From positions 248,001 to 312,000 of the forward strand of contig NZ_FNHX01000001.1 of NCBI RefSeq assembly GCF_900103405.1: a stretch of DNA of 64,000 nt. Direction: 5' to 3'. Within the stretch, counting starts at the first letter, position 1. The number at the start of each line of letters is the position of its first letter. Of this stretch, positions 1 through 12,686 are shown one piece after another. This DNA is from Polaromonas sp. JS666 (GTDB lineage: Bacteria; Pseudomonadota; Gammaproteobacteria; Burkholderiales; Burkholderiaceae_C). Below the pieces are notes generated by a model. It did no database searches. It saw only the letters and a list, made by a program, of their open reading frames with translations, and was not told the DNA's origin. The position numbers and the translations under genes are program-made.

Positions 1-181
1 GTGCGAGGCGGCGCTGTCCCTGGCCGCCAATATGGACGGCGTGATCATCGACGACAACGGCAACCTGATCCGCCCCGAGGCCATGGAAGTCATACATGCC
101 GACCTCGAGCAGCTCTATGACACGCTGGACAGCCGCGATTTGTCGGCCGGCTCGGTGCTGGGGCGCCGGCTTTTTTCCTGA
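1..181 (+). CDS. zipA: Cell division protein ZipA-like, C-terminal end (partial)
   Basis: The frame is open from base 2 to a TGA at 179-181 and encodes the last 59 residues of a protein whose start lies outside the window. It reads as the end of the FtsZ-binding ZipA C-terminal domain: a segment with MDGVIIDDNG, an amphipathic stretch with MEVIHADLEQLYD, and the terminal GSVLGRRLFS that ZipA homologues of Burkholderiales carry. ZipA tethers FtsZ to the inner membrane during division. ligA follows 36 bases later on the same strand, and zipA-ligA is a common betaproteobacterial arrangement. The N-terminal membrane anchor cannot be checked here. Confidence 0.8.
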   Translation, partial: CEAALSLAANMDGVIIDDNGNLIRPEAMEVIHADLEQLYDTLDSRDLSAGSVLGRRLFS

Positions 182-2323
<2,142 letters not shown>

Positions 2324-2491
2324 CGTTTCCTGACGTTCTTCCGATGCTGAGCCGGGGCTGCCGAAGGGCCAGCACCACGAGGTAGCTGTCGCCGGCCTCG
2401 GCTTACATGGCGTTACCGGGGTTTGCATGCCGGACGTCAGGCCGGCCGCCCCCGCCGGACGTTGAAAAGACCTGTACACAGGAGCTTTTCC

Positions 2492-2686
2492 ATGAATAAC
2501 AAACGTTTGCCCGCCTTGCTGGCCGCCACCAGCCTGGCCGCCTTGCTGTCCGGTTGTGTCGTCGCCCCTGTCGGCCCTCCCGTGGCGGTTTACCCGTCCC
2601 GCCCCGTTTATGTCGAACCCGCTCCCGTCGTGGTGGTACCGGCACCTGGCTACTATCGCGGGTGGGGCTACAGGCACTGGCGCTAA
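2492..2686 (+). CDS. Small proline/valine-rich lipoprotein, unknown function
   Basis: A 64-residue product with a clear lipoprotein signal: MNNKRLP, a hydrophobic Leu/Ala run, then lipobox LLSGC with the acylated Cys near residue 23. The mature part is rich in Pro, Val and Tyr and ends in the aromatic/basic tail YYRGWGYRHWR. A good ribosome site (AGGAGC, 2480-2485) precedes the ATG. Short envelope lipoproteins of this composition are widespread in Burkholderiales, but I know of no assigned role. It sits alone between ligA and def. Confidence 0.75.
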   Translation: MNNKRLPALLAATSLAALLSGCVVAPVGPPVAVYPSRPVYVEPAPVVVVPAPGYYRGWGYRHWR

Positions 2687-2700
2687 GCCAAAAAAGCTTC

Positions 2701-2719
2701 GCGCCGCCATAATCGGCGC
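2701..2719 (+). promoter_or_regulatory. -10-like hexamer and hairpin abutting the def start codon
   Basis: CATAAT at 2708-2713 lies 6 bases before the def ATG, the distance expected if transcription starts at the A of the start codon. No Shine-Dalgarno is present. The six bases on each side (GCGCCG 2701-2706, CGGCGC 2714-2719) form a perfect inverted repeat around the hexamer. No convincing -35 was seen. A leaderless def transcript is an inference. Confidence 0.35.
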
Positions 2720-3259
2720 ATGACCATTCGCGAAATCCTCAAGATGGGCGATCCCCGGCTGCTGCGGGTTGCCCAGCCCGTCACCGCCTTTGACACCGAT
2801 GAGCTGCACCAGCTGGTCTCGGACATGTTCGACACCATGCGCGCCGTCAACGGCGCGGGCCTGGCGGCGCCGCAGATCGGCGTGGACCTGCAACTGGTGA
2901 TTTTCGGTACCGATGCGGTGAACCCGCGCTATCCCGACGCGCCGCTGGTGCCGCGCACGGTGCTGCTAAACCCTGTGATCAAGCCCCTGGGCCCTGAGGA
3001 AGAAGAGGGCTGGGAAGGCTGCCTCTCGGTGCCCGGGTTGCGCGGCGTGGTACCGCGATTTTCGCGCATCCACTATGCCGGGTTTGACCAGTACGGCGAT
3101 GCGATAGAGCGCACGGTGGAGGGTTTCCATGCGCGTGTGGTGCAGCATGAGTGCGACCACCTGATAGGCACGCTGTATCCCATGCGCATCCGCGATTTCA
3201 GCCGCTTTGGTTTTACCGAGGTGCTGTTTCCCGGGCTCGATGCCTCCGACGACGACTGA
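2720..3259 (+). CDS. def: Peptide deformylase
   Basis: Removes the formyl group from the initiator Met of nascent proteins. The product is 179 residues. All three family motifs are present in order: [10 protein letters not shown] (about 45-54), EGCLSVP (about 98-104, Cys is a metal ligand) and QHECDHL (about 141-147, the HExxH-type site with two His ligands and the catalytic Glu). There is no ribosome site upstream and a -10-like hexamer lies 6 bases before the ATG. Its functional partner methionine aminopeptidase (map) is about 4 kb away. Many genomes carry more than one def, and this one is not next to fmt. Confidence 0.96.
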   Translation: MTIREILKMGDPRLLRVAQPVTAFDTDELHQLVSDMFDTMRAVNGAGLAAPQIGVDLQLVIFGTDAVNPRYPDAPLVPRTVLLNPVIKPLGPEEEEGWEGCLSVPGLRGVVPRFSRIHYAGFDQYGDAIERTVEGFHARVVQHECDHLIGTLYPMRIRDFSRFGFTEVLFPGLDASDDD

Positions 3260-3347
3260 GCGCTGACAAGGGCCAGGGGTACACTGGCCCAGGTTGAGGG
3301 CTATTTCGCCCCGTTTGAGCGTGTAGTACGCAAGGAAAGTTTTCCGC

Positions 3348-4049
3348 ATGCCGCACGCTCCCGTTCCGGGCCCGGTTCCCGCCGCCGGAACCGCCTCTGC
3401 CGAGCCCTACCTGCTCAAGTATGAAACCGTGAGCGGCAGCGGCGAGGACCTGCAGCTGCGCTCCCTGCTGGACCGCCAGCAATTCCACGATCCCCTGGGC
3501 GAGGCCGAGCGCGAGGGCATTTCTTCCTCGGCCTGGCCCTTGTTCGGCCTGCTCTGGCCCTCGGGCCGGGTGCTGGCCCATACCATGCTGAGTTTCGAGT
3601 TGGAAGGCAAGCGCATCCTGGAGCTGGGCTGCGGCCTGGCGCTGGCCAGCCTGGTGGTGCACAGGCGCGGCGGCAACATCACCGCCAGTGACTGCCATCC
3701 GCTGGCGGCGGAGTTTCTGCTGGAAAACCTCAAGCTCAACCAGCTGCCGGCGATGAAATACCAGGCCGGCAACTGGTCGCGCGCCAACCCCCTGCTGGAG
3801 CGCTTTGACCTGATCATAGGCAGCGACGTGCTTTACGACCGCGGCCAGCCCGAGGCGCTGTCGCGCTTTATCGAGCTGCATGCGCAGCCGCGGGTCGAGG
3901 TGCTGATCGTGGACCCGGACCGCGGCAACCGGGCCAGCTTTAATCGCAGGATGGACGGGCTGGGTTATTCACGCACCGAGACGCGCGTGACGCAATTGCC
4001 GGCCGGGGGCAGCTACAAGGGCCGCCTGTTGCAGTACTTGCGGGCTTGA
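3348..4049 (+). CDS. Class I SAM-dependent methyltransferase (METTL21/methyltransferase-16 type)
   Basis: The product is 233 residues. A Rossmann-type SAM-binding motif I (LELGCGLALASLVV) lies near residues 90-103, followed by the motif II-like ITASDCHPLA, and LIIGSDVLYD sits where lysine-methyltransferase-like members carry their post-II motif. WPLFGLLWPSGRVLA in front is typical of methyltransferase-16 proteins, several of which methylate protein lysines. The substrate cannot be deduced. AAGGAAAG before the ATG is the likely ribosome site. The gene is convergent with glnD, with only 3 bases between the stops. Confidence 0.8.
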   Translation: MPHAPVPGPVPAAGTASAEPYLLKYETVSGSGEDLQLRSLLDRQQFHDPLGEAEREGISSSAWPLFGLLWPSGRVLAHTMLSFELEGKRILELGCGLALASLVVHRRGGNITASDCHPLAAEFLLENLKLNQLPAMKYQAGNWSRANPLLERFDLIIGSDVLYDRGQPEALSRFIELHAQPRVEVLIVDPDRGNRASFNRRMDGLGYSRTETRVTQLPAGGSYKGRLLQYLRA

Positions 4050-4052
4050 AAC

Positions 4053-6695
4053 TCAGGTATTGAGCGCTTCGAGCAGCTCGGTCTCGATCGCGATCTGCGC
4101 CTTGTTGTGCTGCAGTTCGGGCCCGTCGATCAAAAACGTGTCTTCCACGCGCTCGCCCAGGGTGCTGACCTTGGCCAGCTGCAGGTTGATGCGGTGGCGC
4201 GCCAGCACCCGCGCGATACGGTACAGCAGCCCGACACGGTCGCTGGCCGAGACGCTGAGCAGCCAGCGCTGGGCTTTTTCGTCGGGCCGCAGGTCCACGC
4301 GCGGCGCGATCGGGAAACTCTTGACCCGGCGCGACACGCGGCCCTTGCCGGGCGGGGGCAGGGGGCCGGGCTCCTCGATGGTGCGGTCCAGGTCGGCCTC
4401 CACCATGGCCGCGAGTTCGCGGTAGTGGTCGGCCAGCGTGGGGCTGACGACCTGGAAGGTGTCCAGCGCATAGCCGTTCTGGGCGGTGTGGATCTTGGCG
4501 TCCAGGATGCTGAAGCCGGCTTCGTCAAAGTAGCCGCAGATGCGCGCGAACAGGTCGGGCGCGTCGGGCGTGTAGACCAGCACCTGCATGCCTTCGCCGG
4601 CCAGGGAGCGGCGCGCGCGCACCACCGCCTTGGCCTTGCCGACGTGGCGCGAGAGCTGGCGCGCGTGCCAGGCGATGTCGGAGGCCTCGTGGCGCATGAA
4701 ATAGCTGACGTCCAGCGTGTCCCACAGCGCCTTGTGCGCCTCGAAGGGCTCGGCATGCAGGGCCAGGACGGTCAGGGCCTCGCGTTTGCGGGCCTCGACC
4801 TCGGCGTCCGCGTCGGGCGCGCGGCCGCCCAGCACACGCAGGGTGTAGCGGTACAGGTCTTCCAGCAGCTTGCCCTTCCAGGCGTTCCAGACCTTGGGGC
4901 TGGTGCCGCGTATGTCGGCCACCGTCAGCAGGTAAAGCGCCGTCAGGTAGCGCTCGTTGCCCACGCGCTTGGCGAAGGCCGCGATGACTTCCGGGTCGCT
5001 CAAGTCTTCCTTCTGGGCGATGCGGCTCATGCTCAGGTGCTCGCCGACCAGGAATTCGATGAGTTTTGCGTCCTCGGTGGCGATGCCGTGCTGGCGGCAG
5101 AAAATATGTACTTCCTTGCAACCCAGCTCGGAATGGTCGCCGCCGCGGCCCTTGGCGATGTCGTGGAACAGCGCGGCGATGTACAGGATCCAGGGCTTGT
5201 CCCAGCCGGCCGCCAGCTGCGAGCACATGGGGTATTCGTGCGAGTGCTCGGCCATGAAGAAGCGCCGCACATTGCGCAGCACCATCAGGATGTGCTGGTC
5301 CACCGTGTAGACATGGAACAGGTCGTGCTGCATCTGCCCGACGATCTTGCGGAAGATCCAGAGGTAGCGGCCCAGTACCGAGGTCTGGTTCATCAGCCGC
5401 ATCGCATGGGTGATGCCCTCGGGCTGCTGCAGGATGCGCAGAAAGGTCGCGCGGTTGACCGGGTCCCTTCGGAAGCTGGCGTTCATCAGGCCGCGGGCGT
5501 TGTAGAGCGCGCGCAGCGTGCGCGCCGACAGGCCCTTGATGCCCACCGTGGTTTCGTAGAGCAAAAAGGTCTCGAGGATGGCGTGCGGCTCGCGCGCGTA
5601 CAGGTCGTCGCTGGCCACCTCCAGCATGCCGGCCTTGTCGCAAAAGCGCTCGTTGATGGGCCGCAGCGGGTAGGTGTTGGGGTTCAGCCGCTCCTCGATG
5701 TTGAGCAGCAGGATCTGGTTGAGCTGTGTCACGGCCTTGGCCGCCCAGTAGTAGCGCTTCATCAACGCCTCGCTGGCGCGACGCGGCAGCTTGCTGCCGT
5801 CGTCGGCCTCGGCCGAATACCCGAAGGATTCGGCCACGGCGGTCTGCAGGTCGAACACCAGGCGGTCTTCGCGGCGCCCGGCGATCAGGTGCAGGCGCGC
5901 GCGTATCAGGCTCAGCAGGGCTTCATTGGCCTTGATCTGCCGCACCTCAAAGGCCGTGGCCAGGCCCTTGCGCGCCAGGTCGTCCCAGGACTTGCCCAGG
6001 CCGGCGGCGCGCGCCACCCAGAGGATCACCTGCAGGTCGCGCAGGCCGCCCGGTGACTCCTTGCAGTTGGGCTCCAGCGAGTAGGGCGTGTTCTCGAACT
6101 TGTTGTGGCGCTGGCGCAGCTCCAGCGTCTTGGCCACGTAAAAAGCCTGCGGGTCCAGCACGGCGGCCAGGCGTTTTTGCAGCTGCTGGAAGTTCTTTTT
6201 GGCACCGGCGACCAGGCGGGCCTCCAGCAGCGAGGTCTGCACCGTGACGTCCTTGGAGGCTTCCTCCACACAATCGGACGCGGTGCGCACGCTGGAGCCG
6301 ATTTCCAGGCCCACGTCCCAGCAGGCGCCAATGAAGCGCTCGACCTTGGCTTTCAGCGCCGGGTCGGCATCGACGTCGGTGTGGTCCGGCAGCAGAAGCA
6401 GCACGTCCACGTCCGAGTGGGGAAACAGCTCGCCGCGGCCGTAACCGCCTGCGGCGACCAGGCAGGCCGCGGCCGGAAAGCCGGCACCTTCCCAGAGCGC
6501 CTGCAGCGTGGCGTCGGTGTGGCGGGCGAATTTTTGCAGCAGGCCGTGGATGCCGCGCGAGGACGCGCCGCTGGCGGCCAGCGAGGCCAGTAGGGCGGCC
6601 TTGCCGGCCTTGTACTGCTCGCGCAGCTGGGGCAGGCCGGCCATTGCCGTAGAGGCCGTGTCAGGGGACGCGCGCGGCACGGGCATGGGGGCCAT
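4053..6695 (-). CDS. glnD: Bifunctional PII uridylyltransferase / uridylyl-removing enzyme GlnD
   Basis: Senses glutamine and adds or removes UMP on the PII signalling proteins, controlling nitrogen assimilation. The product is 880 residues from the ATG at 6695; the open frame continues upstream into map, but that extension is not protein-like. The nucleotidyltransferase site GGYGRGEL followed by HSDVDVL lies at about 83-99. An HD phosphohydrolase domain ([10 protein letters not shown] and nearby His) is near 455-600, and two C-terminal ACT domains (about 700-770 and 820-880) are glutamine sensors. It begins 11 bases after the map stop, so map-glnD is probably one transcript. Confidence 0.95.
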   Translation of the reverse strand: MAPMPVPRASPDTASTAMAGLPQLREQYKAGKAALLASLAASGASSRGIHGLLQKFARHTDATLQALWEGAGFPAAACLVAAGGYGRGELFPHSDVDVLLLLPDHTDVDADPALKAKVERFIGACWDVGLEIGSSVRTASDCVEEASKDVTVQTSLLEARLVAGAKKNFQQLQKRLAAVLDPQAFYVAKTLELRQRHNKFENTPYSLEPNCKESPGGLRDLQVILWVARAAGLGKSWDDLARKGLATAFEVRQIKANEALLSLIRARLHLIAGRREDRLVFDLQTAVAESFGYSAEADDGSKLPRRASEALMKRYYWAAKAVTQLNQILLLNIEERLNPNTYPLRPINERFCDKAGMLEVASDDLYAREPHAILETFLLYETTVGIKGLSARTLRALYNARGLMNASFRRDPVNRATFLRILQQPEGITHAMRLMNQTSVLGRYLWIFRKIVGQMQHDLFHVYTVDQHILMVLRNVRRFFMAEHSHEYPMCSQLAAGWDKPWILYIAALFHDIAKGRGGDHSELGCKEVHIFCRQHGIATEDAKLIEFLVGEHLSMSRIAQKEDLSDPEVIAAFAKRVGNERYLTALYLLTVADIRGTSPKVWNAWKGKLLEDLYRYTLRVLGGRAPDADAEVEARKREALTVLALHAEPFEAHKALWDTLDVSYFMRHEASDIAWHARQLSRHVGKAKAVVRARRSLAGEGMQVLVYTPDAPDLFARICGYFDEAGFSILDAKIHTAQNGYALDTFQVVSPTLADHYRELAAMVEADLDRTIEEPGPLPPPGKGRVSRRVKSFPIAPRVDLRPDEKAQRWLLSVSASDRVGLLYRIARVLARHRINLQLAKVSTLGERVEDTFLIDGPELQHNKAQIAIETELLEALNT

Positions 6696-6706
6696 AGGAG
6701 CGCCGC

Positions 6707-7549
6707 TCAGGCGCTGACCGTGGCCTGGACCGGGCTTTGCTGCGGCACAAAGGCCGGGATCGGCGGGCTGCCGGCCGACAGGGTCAGCACCTCGTAGCCG
6801 GTGTCGGTCACCAGGATGGTGTGCTCCCACTGCGCCGACAGCGAGTGGTCGCGCGTCACGATGCTCCAGCCGTCTTTTTCGGGACCGTCCTTGATGTCGC
6901 GCTTGCCGGCGTTGATCATGGGCTCTATGGTGAAGGTCATGCCGGGAACCAGCTCTTCGAGCGTACCGGGGCGGCCGTAGTGCAGCACCTGGGGTTCCTC
7001 ATGGAAGTTTTTGCCTATGCCGTGGCCGCAGAACTCGCGCACCACCGAAAAGCCCTGTTTTTCGGCAAAGGTCTGGATCGCAAAGCCGATGTCGCCCAGC
7101 CGCACGCCGGGTTTGACGCGCATGATGCCTTGCCACATGGCTTCGTAGGTGATGTTGCACAGCCGTTTGGCGGCGATCGAGGCCTCGCCGACCAGATACA
7201 TGCGGCTGTTGTCGCCGTGCCAGCCGTCCTTGGTGATGACGGTCACGTCGATGTTGACGATGTCGCCCTTTTTGAGCGGCTTGTCGTTGGGAATGCCGTG
7301 GCAGACCTGGTGGTTGACCGAGGTGCACAGCGATTTGGGGTAGGGCACATAGCCCGGGGGGCCGTAGCCCAGGGTCGCGGGAATGGTGCCCTGGACCTGG
7401 GTCATATAGTCATGGGCCAGCCGGTCGATTTCATTGGTGGTCACGCCCGGTTTCACGAAGGGGGCCAGATAGTCCAGTACCTCGGAAGCCAGCCTGCCGG
7501 CCAGGCGCATGCCTTCGATCCCGGCCGCATCTTTGTAAGTAATACTCAT
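6707..7549 (-). CDS. map: Methionine aminopeptidase, type I
   Basis: Removes the N-terminal Met from nascent chains after deformylation. The product is 280 residues from the ATG at 7549. The metal-binding residues expected of type I enzymes are visible in order: [18 protein letters not shown] (two Asp ligands), [16 protein letters not shown] (His) and [11 protein letters not shown] (Glu), with a final Glu in the QWEHTILV segment. In most betaproteobacteria map pairs with rpsB; here it leads glnD, another recurrent order. There is no ribosome site, but a GATAAT hexamer lies 7 bases before the ATG. Confidence 0.96.
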   Translation of the reverse strand: MSITYKDAAGIEGMRLAGRLASEVLDYLAPFVKPGVTTNEIDRLAHDYMTQVQGTIPATLGYGPPGYVPYPKSLCTSVNHQVCHGIPNDKPLKKGDIVNIDVTVITKDGWHGDNSRMYLVGEASIAAKRLCNITYEAMWQGIMRVKPGVRLGDIGFAIQTFAEKQGFSVVREFCGHGIGKNFHEEPQVLHYGRPGTLEELVPGMTFTIEPMINAGKRDIKDGPEKDGWSIVTRDHSLSAQWEHTILVTDTGYEVLTLSAGSPPIPAFVPQQSPVQATVSA

Positions 7550-7562
7550 GGCCCTGATTATC
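7550..7562 (-). promoter_or_regulatory. -10-like hexamer close to the map start codon
   Basis: Read on the minus strand, GATAAT (7557-7562) is followed by a 7-base gap and the map ATG. No Shine-Dalgarno fits between them. The geometry suggests transcription starting within a base or two of the ATG, giving a leaderless or nearly leaderless mRNA. No strong -35 was found; the outer arm of the structured element at 7587-7608 lies just upstream. Confidence 0.4.
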
Positions 7563-7586
7563 CCACCGCTCCCGGGGGCATGCATT

Positions 7587-7853
7587 GAACCTGCTCACGG
7601 CCTAAACGTGGCCGCGTTGGGGTGCAATCGGGATGAGTGGGCCGACCGGGCACGCCGCGTGGGCTAATGCCCATGCAAGGGCCTGGGTGGCTCAATCGCC
7701 CGATTTCACCCCAACCCGGAGGGCAAATGCCTTCCCGGGCGGTCTGCGGCGTTGCGGCGCTAGCCCATAGCCGTGCTATGGGCGGCGCACCGCGCCTTGC
7801 ATCCCATCCCGGGAAGGCGTTTGCGCGACCCCGTTTAGGCCGTGAGCAGGTTC
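7587..7853. repeat. Nested inverted-repeat element with three-way-junction architecture
   Basis: Two outer arms, 7587-7608 and 7832-7853, are perfect 22-base inverted copies. Inside are two adjacent long stems, each with one mismatch over 17 pairs: 7616-7632 with 7699-7715, and 7723-7739 with 7808-7824. The second stem encloses a perfect 8-base hairpin, GCCCATAG (7763-7770) with CTATGGGC (7776-7783) and a 5-base loop. The first stem contains shorter hairpins around TGGGC/GCCCA. Transcribed on either strand this would fold into an outer stem carrying two long arms. No protein-like frame is present. It could be a REP/MITE-like repeat, a structured RNA or a terminator/insulator between map and purL. 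The pairings are read directly; the function is unknown. Confidence 0.75.
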
Positions 7854-7951
7854 TTACAGCATGAGTGCCAGGGCTTTTGCGTTTTTGGCCTGAATCATCC
7901 GCGAAAGTGCCCGTGTCTGGCGCTCAGCAAGCCCGGCAAGCCCCCAGTCGC

Positions 7952-7960
7952 TGATAAAAT
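7952..7960 (+). promoter_or_regulatory. Extended -10 promoter candidate for purL
   Basis: TG, one base, then TAAAAT (7955-7960) matches an extended -10 element, which needs little -35. It lies about 120 bases before the purL start codon, leaving a leader of roughly 115 bases. The rest of 7854-8081 holds no gene that I can support and no riboswitch that I recognise. Confidence 0.35.
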
Positions 7961-8081
7961 TACGGGTTAACGCGAACCCCGCAAAGGCCGGCCATAAACA
8001 GGGCAACAGGCGCTTGCAGGTGGTGTTAACCCCCCAAACAGCCATGAGCTGCCCACTTCCCACTACAAGGCCACCGCTACC

Positions 8082-11000
8082 GTGACCCTGCACCTGACGA
8101 CTTTTGAGGGCGAACCCCACGGGATCAGCGCCCTCAGCGACTTCCGCGTCCAGCAACTCCTTCCCCGCCTGCAAGCCATCCATGACAAGATCGCCGGCAT
8201 CAGCGCCCGTTTTGTGCACCTGGTGGCCACCGAATCGCCGCCTTCAGAGGCTGCCAAAGCCCAGCTCGCGGCGCTGCTCAGCTATGGCGAGCCCTGCGCG
8301 CCGGCTGCCGGCAAGGAGGGCGATGCCCTGGTTTTTATCGTCTCCCCGCGTTTCGGCACCGTCTCGCCCTGGGCTTCCAAGGCCACGGACATCGCCCACA
8401 ACTGCGGCCTGGCCGTCAAGCGCGTGGAGCGCATCACCGAATACCGCGTCACGTTGAAAAGCGGCTTCTTCAGCAAGACCGCCTTGAGCACCGCCCAGCG
8501 CGAGCAGGTCGCCGGCCTGCTGCACGACCGCATGACTGAAAGCGTGATGTTCGACCGCGCGGAAGCCGCGGGCCTCTTCACCGAGCTGCAGGGCGCACCG
8601 CTGCAGACCATAGACGTGCTGGCCGGCGGCAAGGCCGCGCTCGAAAAAGCCAATGCCGAGTTCGGCCTGGCGCTGGCCGCCGATGAGATCGACTACCTGG
8701 TCAATGCTTTCACGCAATTGAAGCGCAACCCGACCGACGTCGAACTCATGATGTTCGCCCAGGCCAACAGCGAGCACTGCCGCCACAAGATATTCAACGC
8801 CGATTTCACGATTGACGGCGTGCCGCAGGAAAAAAGCCTGTTCGGCATGATCCGCAACACCGAAAAGCTGCATCCCCAGCACACGGTGGTGGCTTATTCG
8901 GACAATGCCTCCGTCATGGAAGGCTACAAAAGCCAGCGTTTTTACGCCAAGCCGGACGCCACCGGCCGCCAGACCTACAGCGCCACCGAGGGCGTGCAGA
9001 TGCACGTGCTCATGAAGGTCGAGACGCACAACCACCCCACGGCGATTTCGCCCTTCCCGGGCGCCTCCACCGGCGCCGGCGGCGAGATCCGCGATGAGGG
9101 CGCGACCGGCCGCGGCTCCAAGCCCAAGGCGGGTTTGACGGGCTTTACGGTCTCCAGGCTATTTGACGATGCCGGCACGTCTTATGGCAAGCCCGAACAC
9201 ATCGCCAGCCCGCTGCAGATCATGACCGAGGGCCCGCTGGGCGGCGCGGCCTTTAACAACGAGTTCGGCCGGCCCAACCTGGCCGGTTATTTCCGCGAAT
9301 ACGAGCAGACCGTGGCCGGCCAGCGCTGGGGTTACCACAAGCCCATCATGATCGCTGGCGGCGTCGGCACGATTGATGCAGCCTTGACCAAGAAGATCCT
9401 GTTTCCGGCCGGCACCTTGCTGATCCAGCTGGGCGGCCCCGGCATGCGCATCGGCATGGGCGGCAGCGCGGCCAGCTCCATGGCCTCGGGCGCCAACGCG
9501 GCCCAGCTCGACTTCGACTCGGTGCAGCGCGGCAACCCCGAAATCGAACGCCGGGCCCAGGAAGTCATCAACCAGTGCGCCCAGCTGGGCGCGGCCAACC
9601 CCATTCTGGCCATTCACGATGTGGGTGCGGGCGGTTTGTCCAACGCCTTCCCCGAACTCGTCAACGACGCCGGCCGCGGCGCGAAGTTCGACCTGCGCGC
9701 CGTGCCGCTTGAGGAAAGCGGCCTCTCGCCCAAGGAAATCTGGAGCAACGAAAGCCAGGAACGCTACGTGATGGCGGTCGCGCCCGAGTCGCTGCCGCAG
9801 TTCCAGGCTTTCTGCGAACGCGAGCGCTGCCCGTTTGCGGTCATCGGCGTCGCCACCGAAGAAAAACAGCTGGTGCTGTCCGACAAGGATGCCGCCGCAC
9901 CGGTCGACATGCCCATGAATGTGCTGCTGGGCAAGCCGCCCAAGATGCACCGCGACGTGAAAACCGTCAAACACGCGATCAAGCCCATAGACCTGACCGG
10001 CGTGGACCTTCAGAAAAGCGCGATCGCCGTGCTGAGCCACCCGACCGTGGCTTCCAAGCGTTTCCTGATCACCATTGGCGACCGCACCGTGAGCGGCCTC
10101 ACGCATCGCGACCAGATGGTCGGTCCTTGGCAGGTGCCTGTGGCCGATTGCGCCGTCACGCTGGCCGACTACAGCGGTTTTGCCGGCGAGGCCATGAGCA
10201 TGGGCGAACGCACGCCGCTGGCCACCGTCAACGCGGCCGCCTCCGGCCGCATGGCGGTTGCCGAGGCCATCACCAACCTGCTGGCCGCGCCGATCGAGCT
10301 GCCGCGCGTCAAGCTCTCGGCCAACTGGATGGCCGCCTGCGGCGAGCCCGGCCAGGATGCCGCGCTGTACGAAACCGTCAAGGCCGTGGGCATGGAACTG
10401 TGCCCGGCGCTGGGCGTGTCGATTCCCGTCGGCAAGGATTCCCTGTCCATGCGCACCGTGTGGAGCGAGGGTGACGCCGGCAAAAAGGTTACCTCGCCGG
10501 TCTCCCTGATCGTGAGCGCCTTCGCCACGCTGCCCGACGTGCGCGGCACGCTGACGCCGCAGCTGGACCGCGACGAGGCCGACAGCACGCTGATCCTGGT
10601 CGACCTGGGCAAGGGCAAAAACCGCATGGGCGGCTCCATTCTCGCGCAGACGCTGGACAAGGAAGAGGGCGAGGTGCCCGACCTCGACGACCCCCAGGAT
10701 CTGGTCAAGCTGGTCAATGCCATCAATGCGCTGCGCAAAGAGGGCAAGCTTTTGGCCTACCACGACCGCAGCGACGGCGGCCTGTTCGCCGCGGTCTGCG
10801 AAATGGCGTTTGCCGGCAATGTGGGCGTATCGCTCAACATCGACATGCTGCTGGTCGAAGGCGACGGCATTTCCGACAGCCGCATGGACACCGGCGACAG
10901 CAAGAACTGGGCAAGCCAGGTCGGCGCGCGCCGCGAAGAGCTCACGCTCAAGGCGCTGTTCAACGAAGAACTGGGTGCCGTCATCCAGGTGGCGACTTCA

Positions 11001-12098
11001 GAGCGCAACGAGGTCATGCAGGCCCTGCGTGAACACGGCCTGTCCAAATTCAGCCATTTCATCGGCAAGGCCCGGCCCCAGCAGGCTTCGCTCGAGGTCG
11101 GCAAGGGTGAGATCCAGGTCTGGCGCGACACCAAGGCCGTGTTCTCGGCCAAGCTGCAGGACCTGCACCAGGTCTGGGATTCGGTCAGCTGGAAGATCTG
11201 CCAGCAGCGCGATAACCCCGACTGCGCCAACACCGAACACGCGGCCGCCGGCAACCCCGCCGACCCGGGCTTGCATGTGAAGCTGAGTTTTGACCCGGCC
11301 AAGGTCCCGGCCGCCCCCGCGCTCAACCTGTCGGCGCGGCCGCGCGTCGCGGTGTTGCGCGAGCAGGGCGTCAATTCGCACATCGAAATGGCTTACGTCT
11401 TCACCGAAGCCGGTTTTGAAGCCTGCGACGTGCACATGACCGACCTGCAAACCGGCCGCGCCAAACTGGCCGACTTCAAGGGCATCGTCGCCTGCGGCGG
11501 CTTCAGCTACGGCGACACACTGGGGGCCGGCGTGGGCTGGGCGCGCTCCGTCACCTTCAACCCGGTGCTGTCCGACGAGTTCAAGGCTTTCTTCGCGCGC
11601 CAGGACACCTTCGGCCTGGGCGTATGCAACGGCTGCCAGATGTTTGCCGAGCTGGCCGACATCATCCCGGGCGCCGAGGCCTGGCCGCGTTTCACCACCA
11701 ACCGCAGCGAACGCTTCGAGGCGCGCCTGAGCATGGTCGAGGTGCTGGAATCGCCCAGCATCTTCCTGCGGGGCATGGCCGGCAGCCGCCTGCCGATCGC
11801 GGTTGCGCACGGCGAGGGTTATGCCAACTTTGCCTTCCGGGGCGACGCCTCCAAGGCGATTGCCGCGATGCGCTTTACCGACAACCACGGCCGGCCTACG
11901 GAGGCCTACCCGGCCAATCCCAACGGCAGCGCCGGCGGCCTGACGGGTGTGACCACGGCCGACGGCCGCTTCACGGCCATGATGCCGCACCCCGAGCGCG
12001 TGTTCCGTAACATCCAGAAAAGCTGGACCTCAGGCAACCCCAGCGAGCGCAGCCCGTGGATGAGCCTGTGGCACAACGCGCGCAAGTGGGTGGGTTAG
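8082..12098 (+). CDS. purL: Phosphoribosylformylglycinamidine synthase (FGAM synthase), single-chain PurL
   Basis: Converts FGAR, glutamine and ATP to FGAM in purine synthesis. At 1338 residues it is the long proteobacterial form with all domains fused. The N-terminal region and linker ([17 protein letters not shown]) are followed by two PurM-like ATP-binding halves and a C-terminal glutamine amidotransferase. In the latter the nucleophile Cys is in GVCNGCQMF near residue 1182, with the catalytic His and Glu in PHPERVF near 1302. Translation starts at [13 protein letters not shown] matches the start of betaproteobacterial homologues. It is monocistronic, with a structured element upstream. 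Confidence 0.97.
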   Translation: MTLHLTTFEGEPHGISALSDFRVQQLLPRLQAIHDKIAGISARFVHLVATESPPSEAAKAQLAALLSYGEPCAPAAGKEGDALVFIVSPRFGTVSPWASKATDIAHNCGLAVKRVERITEYRVTLKSGFFSKTALSTAQREQVAGLLHDRMTESVMFDRAEAAGLFTELQGAPLQTIDVLAGGKAALEKANAEFGLALAADEIDYLVNAFTQLKRNPTDVELMMFAQANSEHCRHKIFNADFTIDGVPQEKSLFGMIRNTEKLHPQHTVVAYSDNASVMEGYKSQRFYAKPDATGRQTYSATEGVQMHVLMKVETHNHPTAISPFPGASTGAGGEIRDEGATGRGSKPKAGLTGFTVSRLFDDAGTSYGKPEHIASPLQIMTEGPLGGAAFNNEFGRPNLAGYFREYEQTVAGQRWGYHKPIMIAGGVGTIDAALTKKILFPAGTLLIQLGGPGMRIGMGGSAASSMASGANAAQLDFDSVQRGNPEIERRAQEVINQCAQLGAANPILAIHDVGAGGLSNAFPELVNDAGRGAKFDLRAVPLEESGLSPKEIWSNESQERYVMAVAPESLPQFQAFCERERCPFAVIGVATEEKQLVLSDKDAAAPVDMPMNVLLGKPPKMHRDVKTVKHAIKPIDLTGVDLQKSAIAVLSHPTVASKRFLITIGDRTVSGLTHRDQMVGPWQVPVADCAVTLADYSGFAGEAMSMGERTPLATVNAAASGRMAVAEAITNLLAAPIELPRVKLSANWMAACGEPGQDAALYETVKAVGMELCPALGVSIPVGKDSLSMRTVWSEGDAGKKVTSPVSLIVSAFATLPDVRGTLTPQLDRDEADSTLILVDLGKGKNRMGGSILAQTLDKEEGEVPDLDDPQDLVKLVNAINALRKEGKLLAYHDRSDGGLFAAVCEMAFAGNVGVSLNIDMLLVEGDGISDSRMDTGDSKNWASQVGARREELTLKALFNEELGAVIQVATSERNEVMQALREHGLSKFSHFIGKARPQQASLEVGKGEIQVWRDTKAVFSAKLQDLHQVWDSVSWKICQQRDNPDCANTEHAAAGNPADPGLHVKLSFDPAKVPAAPALNLSARPRVAVLREQGVNSHIEMAYVFTEAGFEACDVHMTDLQTGRAKLADFKGIVACGGFSYGDTLGAGVGWARSVTFNPVLSDEFKAFFARQDTFGLGVCNGCQMFAELADIIPGAEAWPRFTTNRSERFEARLSMVEVLESPSIFLRGMAGSRLPIAVAHGEGYANFAFRGDASKAIAAMRFTDNHGRPTEAYPANPNGSAGGLTGVTTADGRFTAMMPHPERVFRNIQKSWTSGNPSERSPWMSLWHNARKWVG

Positions 12099-12131
12099 CA
12101 GAACGCTAGGGCGCGGGCCCTGGCGTCTCGC

Positions 12132-12545
12132 TCAAGCTGAGATGCCGGCCAAGGCCTTGGCCGCGGGTTGCAGCTCGGCCTTGTTCATCGCAAGATCGCC
12201 AAGGGCCACGATACCGACCAGGCGCTTGTCGTGATTGACGATGGGCAGCCTGCGCACCTGGTGCTTGCTCATGATCTTCACGGCATTCTCGACCGTGTCG
12301 TCGTCATAGGCCCAAAGAATGCCTTCCGACATGACCTCCCGCACGCGGGTATCCGCCCCTTTGCCGTCGGCGACGGCGCGCATGACGATGTCGCGGTCGG
12401 AGATGGCACCTGTCAGCCGGTCGTTCTCGCCCACCGGCAGCAGACCAAAATCGCCCGTGCGCATACGCTGGGCGGCTTCGGCGATGCTCGCGTCGGGGCT
12501 GATGACATCGACCTGCCGAGTCATGACTTCCTTGATGGTGTACAT
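12132..12545 (-). CDS. CBS domain-pair protein
   Basis: The product is 137 residues from the ATG at 12545, which has a GGAGA ribosome site. It consists almost entirely of two CBS motifs: VMTRQVDVISPDAS to DRDIVMR, and VMSEGILWAYDDDTVENA to ALGDLAM. CBS pairs bind adenine nucleotides and usually sense energy status. Stand-alone versions like this are often stress-induced in proteobacteria, and the partner is unknown. An upstream in-frame extension to 12626 lacks a ribosome site and is not needed. Confidence 0.85.
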   Translation of the reverse strand: MYTIKEVMTRQVDVISPDASIAEAAQRMRTGDFGLLPVGENDRLTGAISDRDIVMRAVADGKGADTRVREVMSEGILWAYDDDTVENAVKIMSKHQVRRLPIVNHDKRLVGIVALGDLAMNKAELQPAAKALAGISA

Positions 12546-12686
12546 GAAAATCTCCTTCAAGTGCTTACCTTGTTGATGGGGCCGAACTGCTGCCGGCCCC
12601 GTAAGCACCACCTTAACCCCAACCATATGAGCGGCCGTAGTCTCGCCTATTGCCTGGGCGTAGGCCCATGCTTACAGGGATTCCGG

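Noticed and set aside
7854..8081. Possible purine or other riboswitch in the purL leader
   Set aside because: No recognisable aptamer core could be found by eye, and proteobacterial purL genes are usually controlled by repressors instead.
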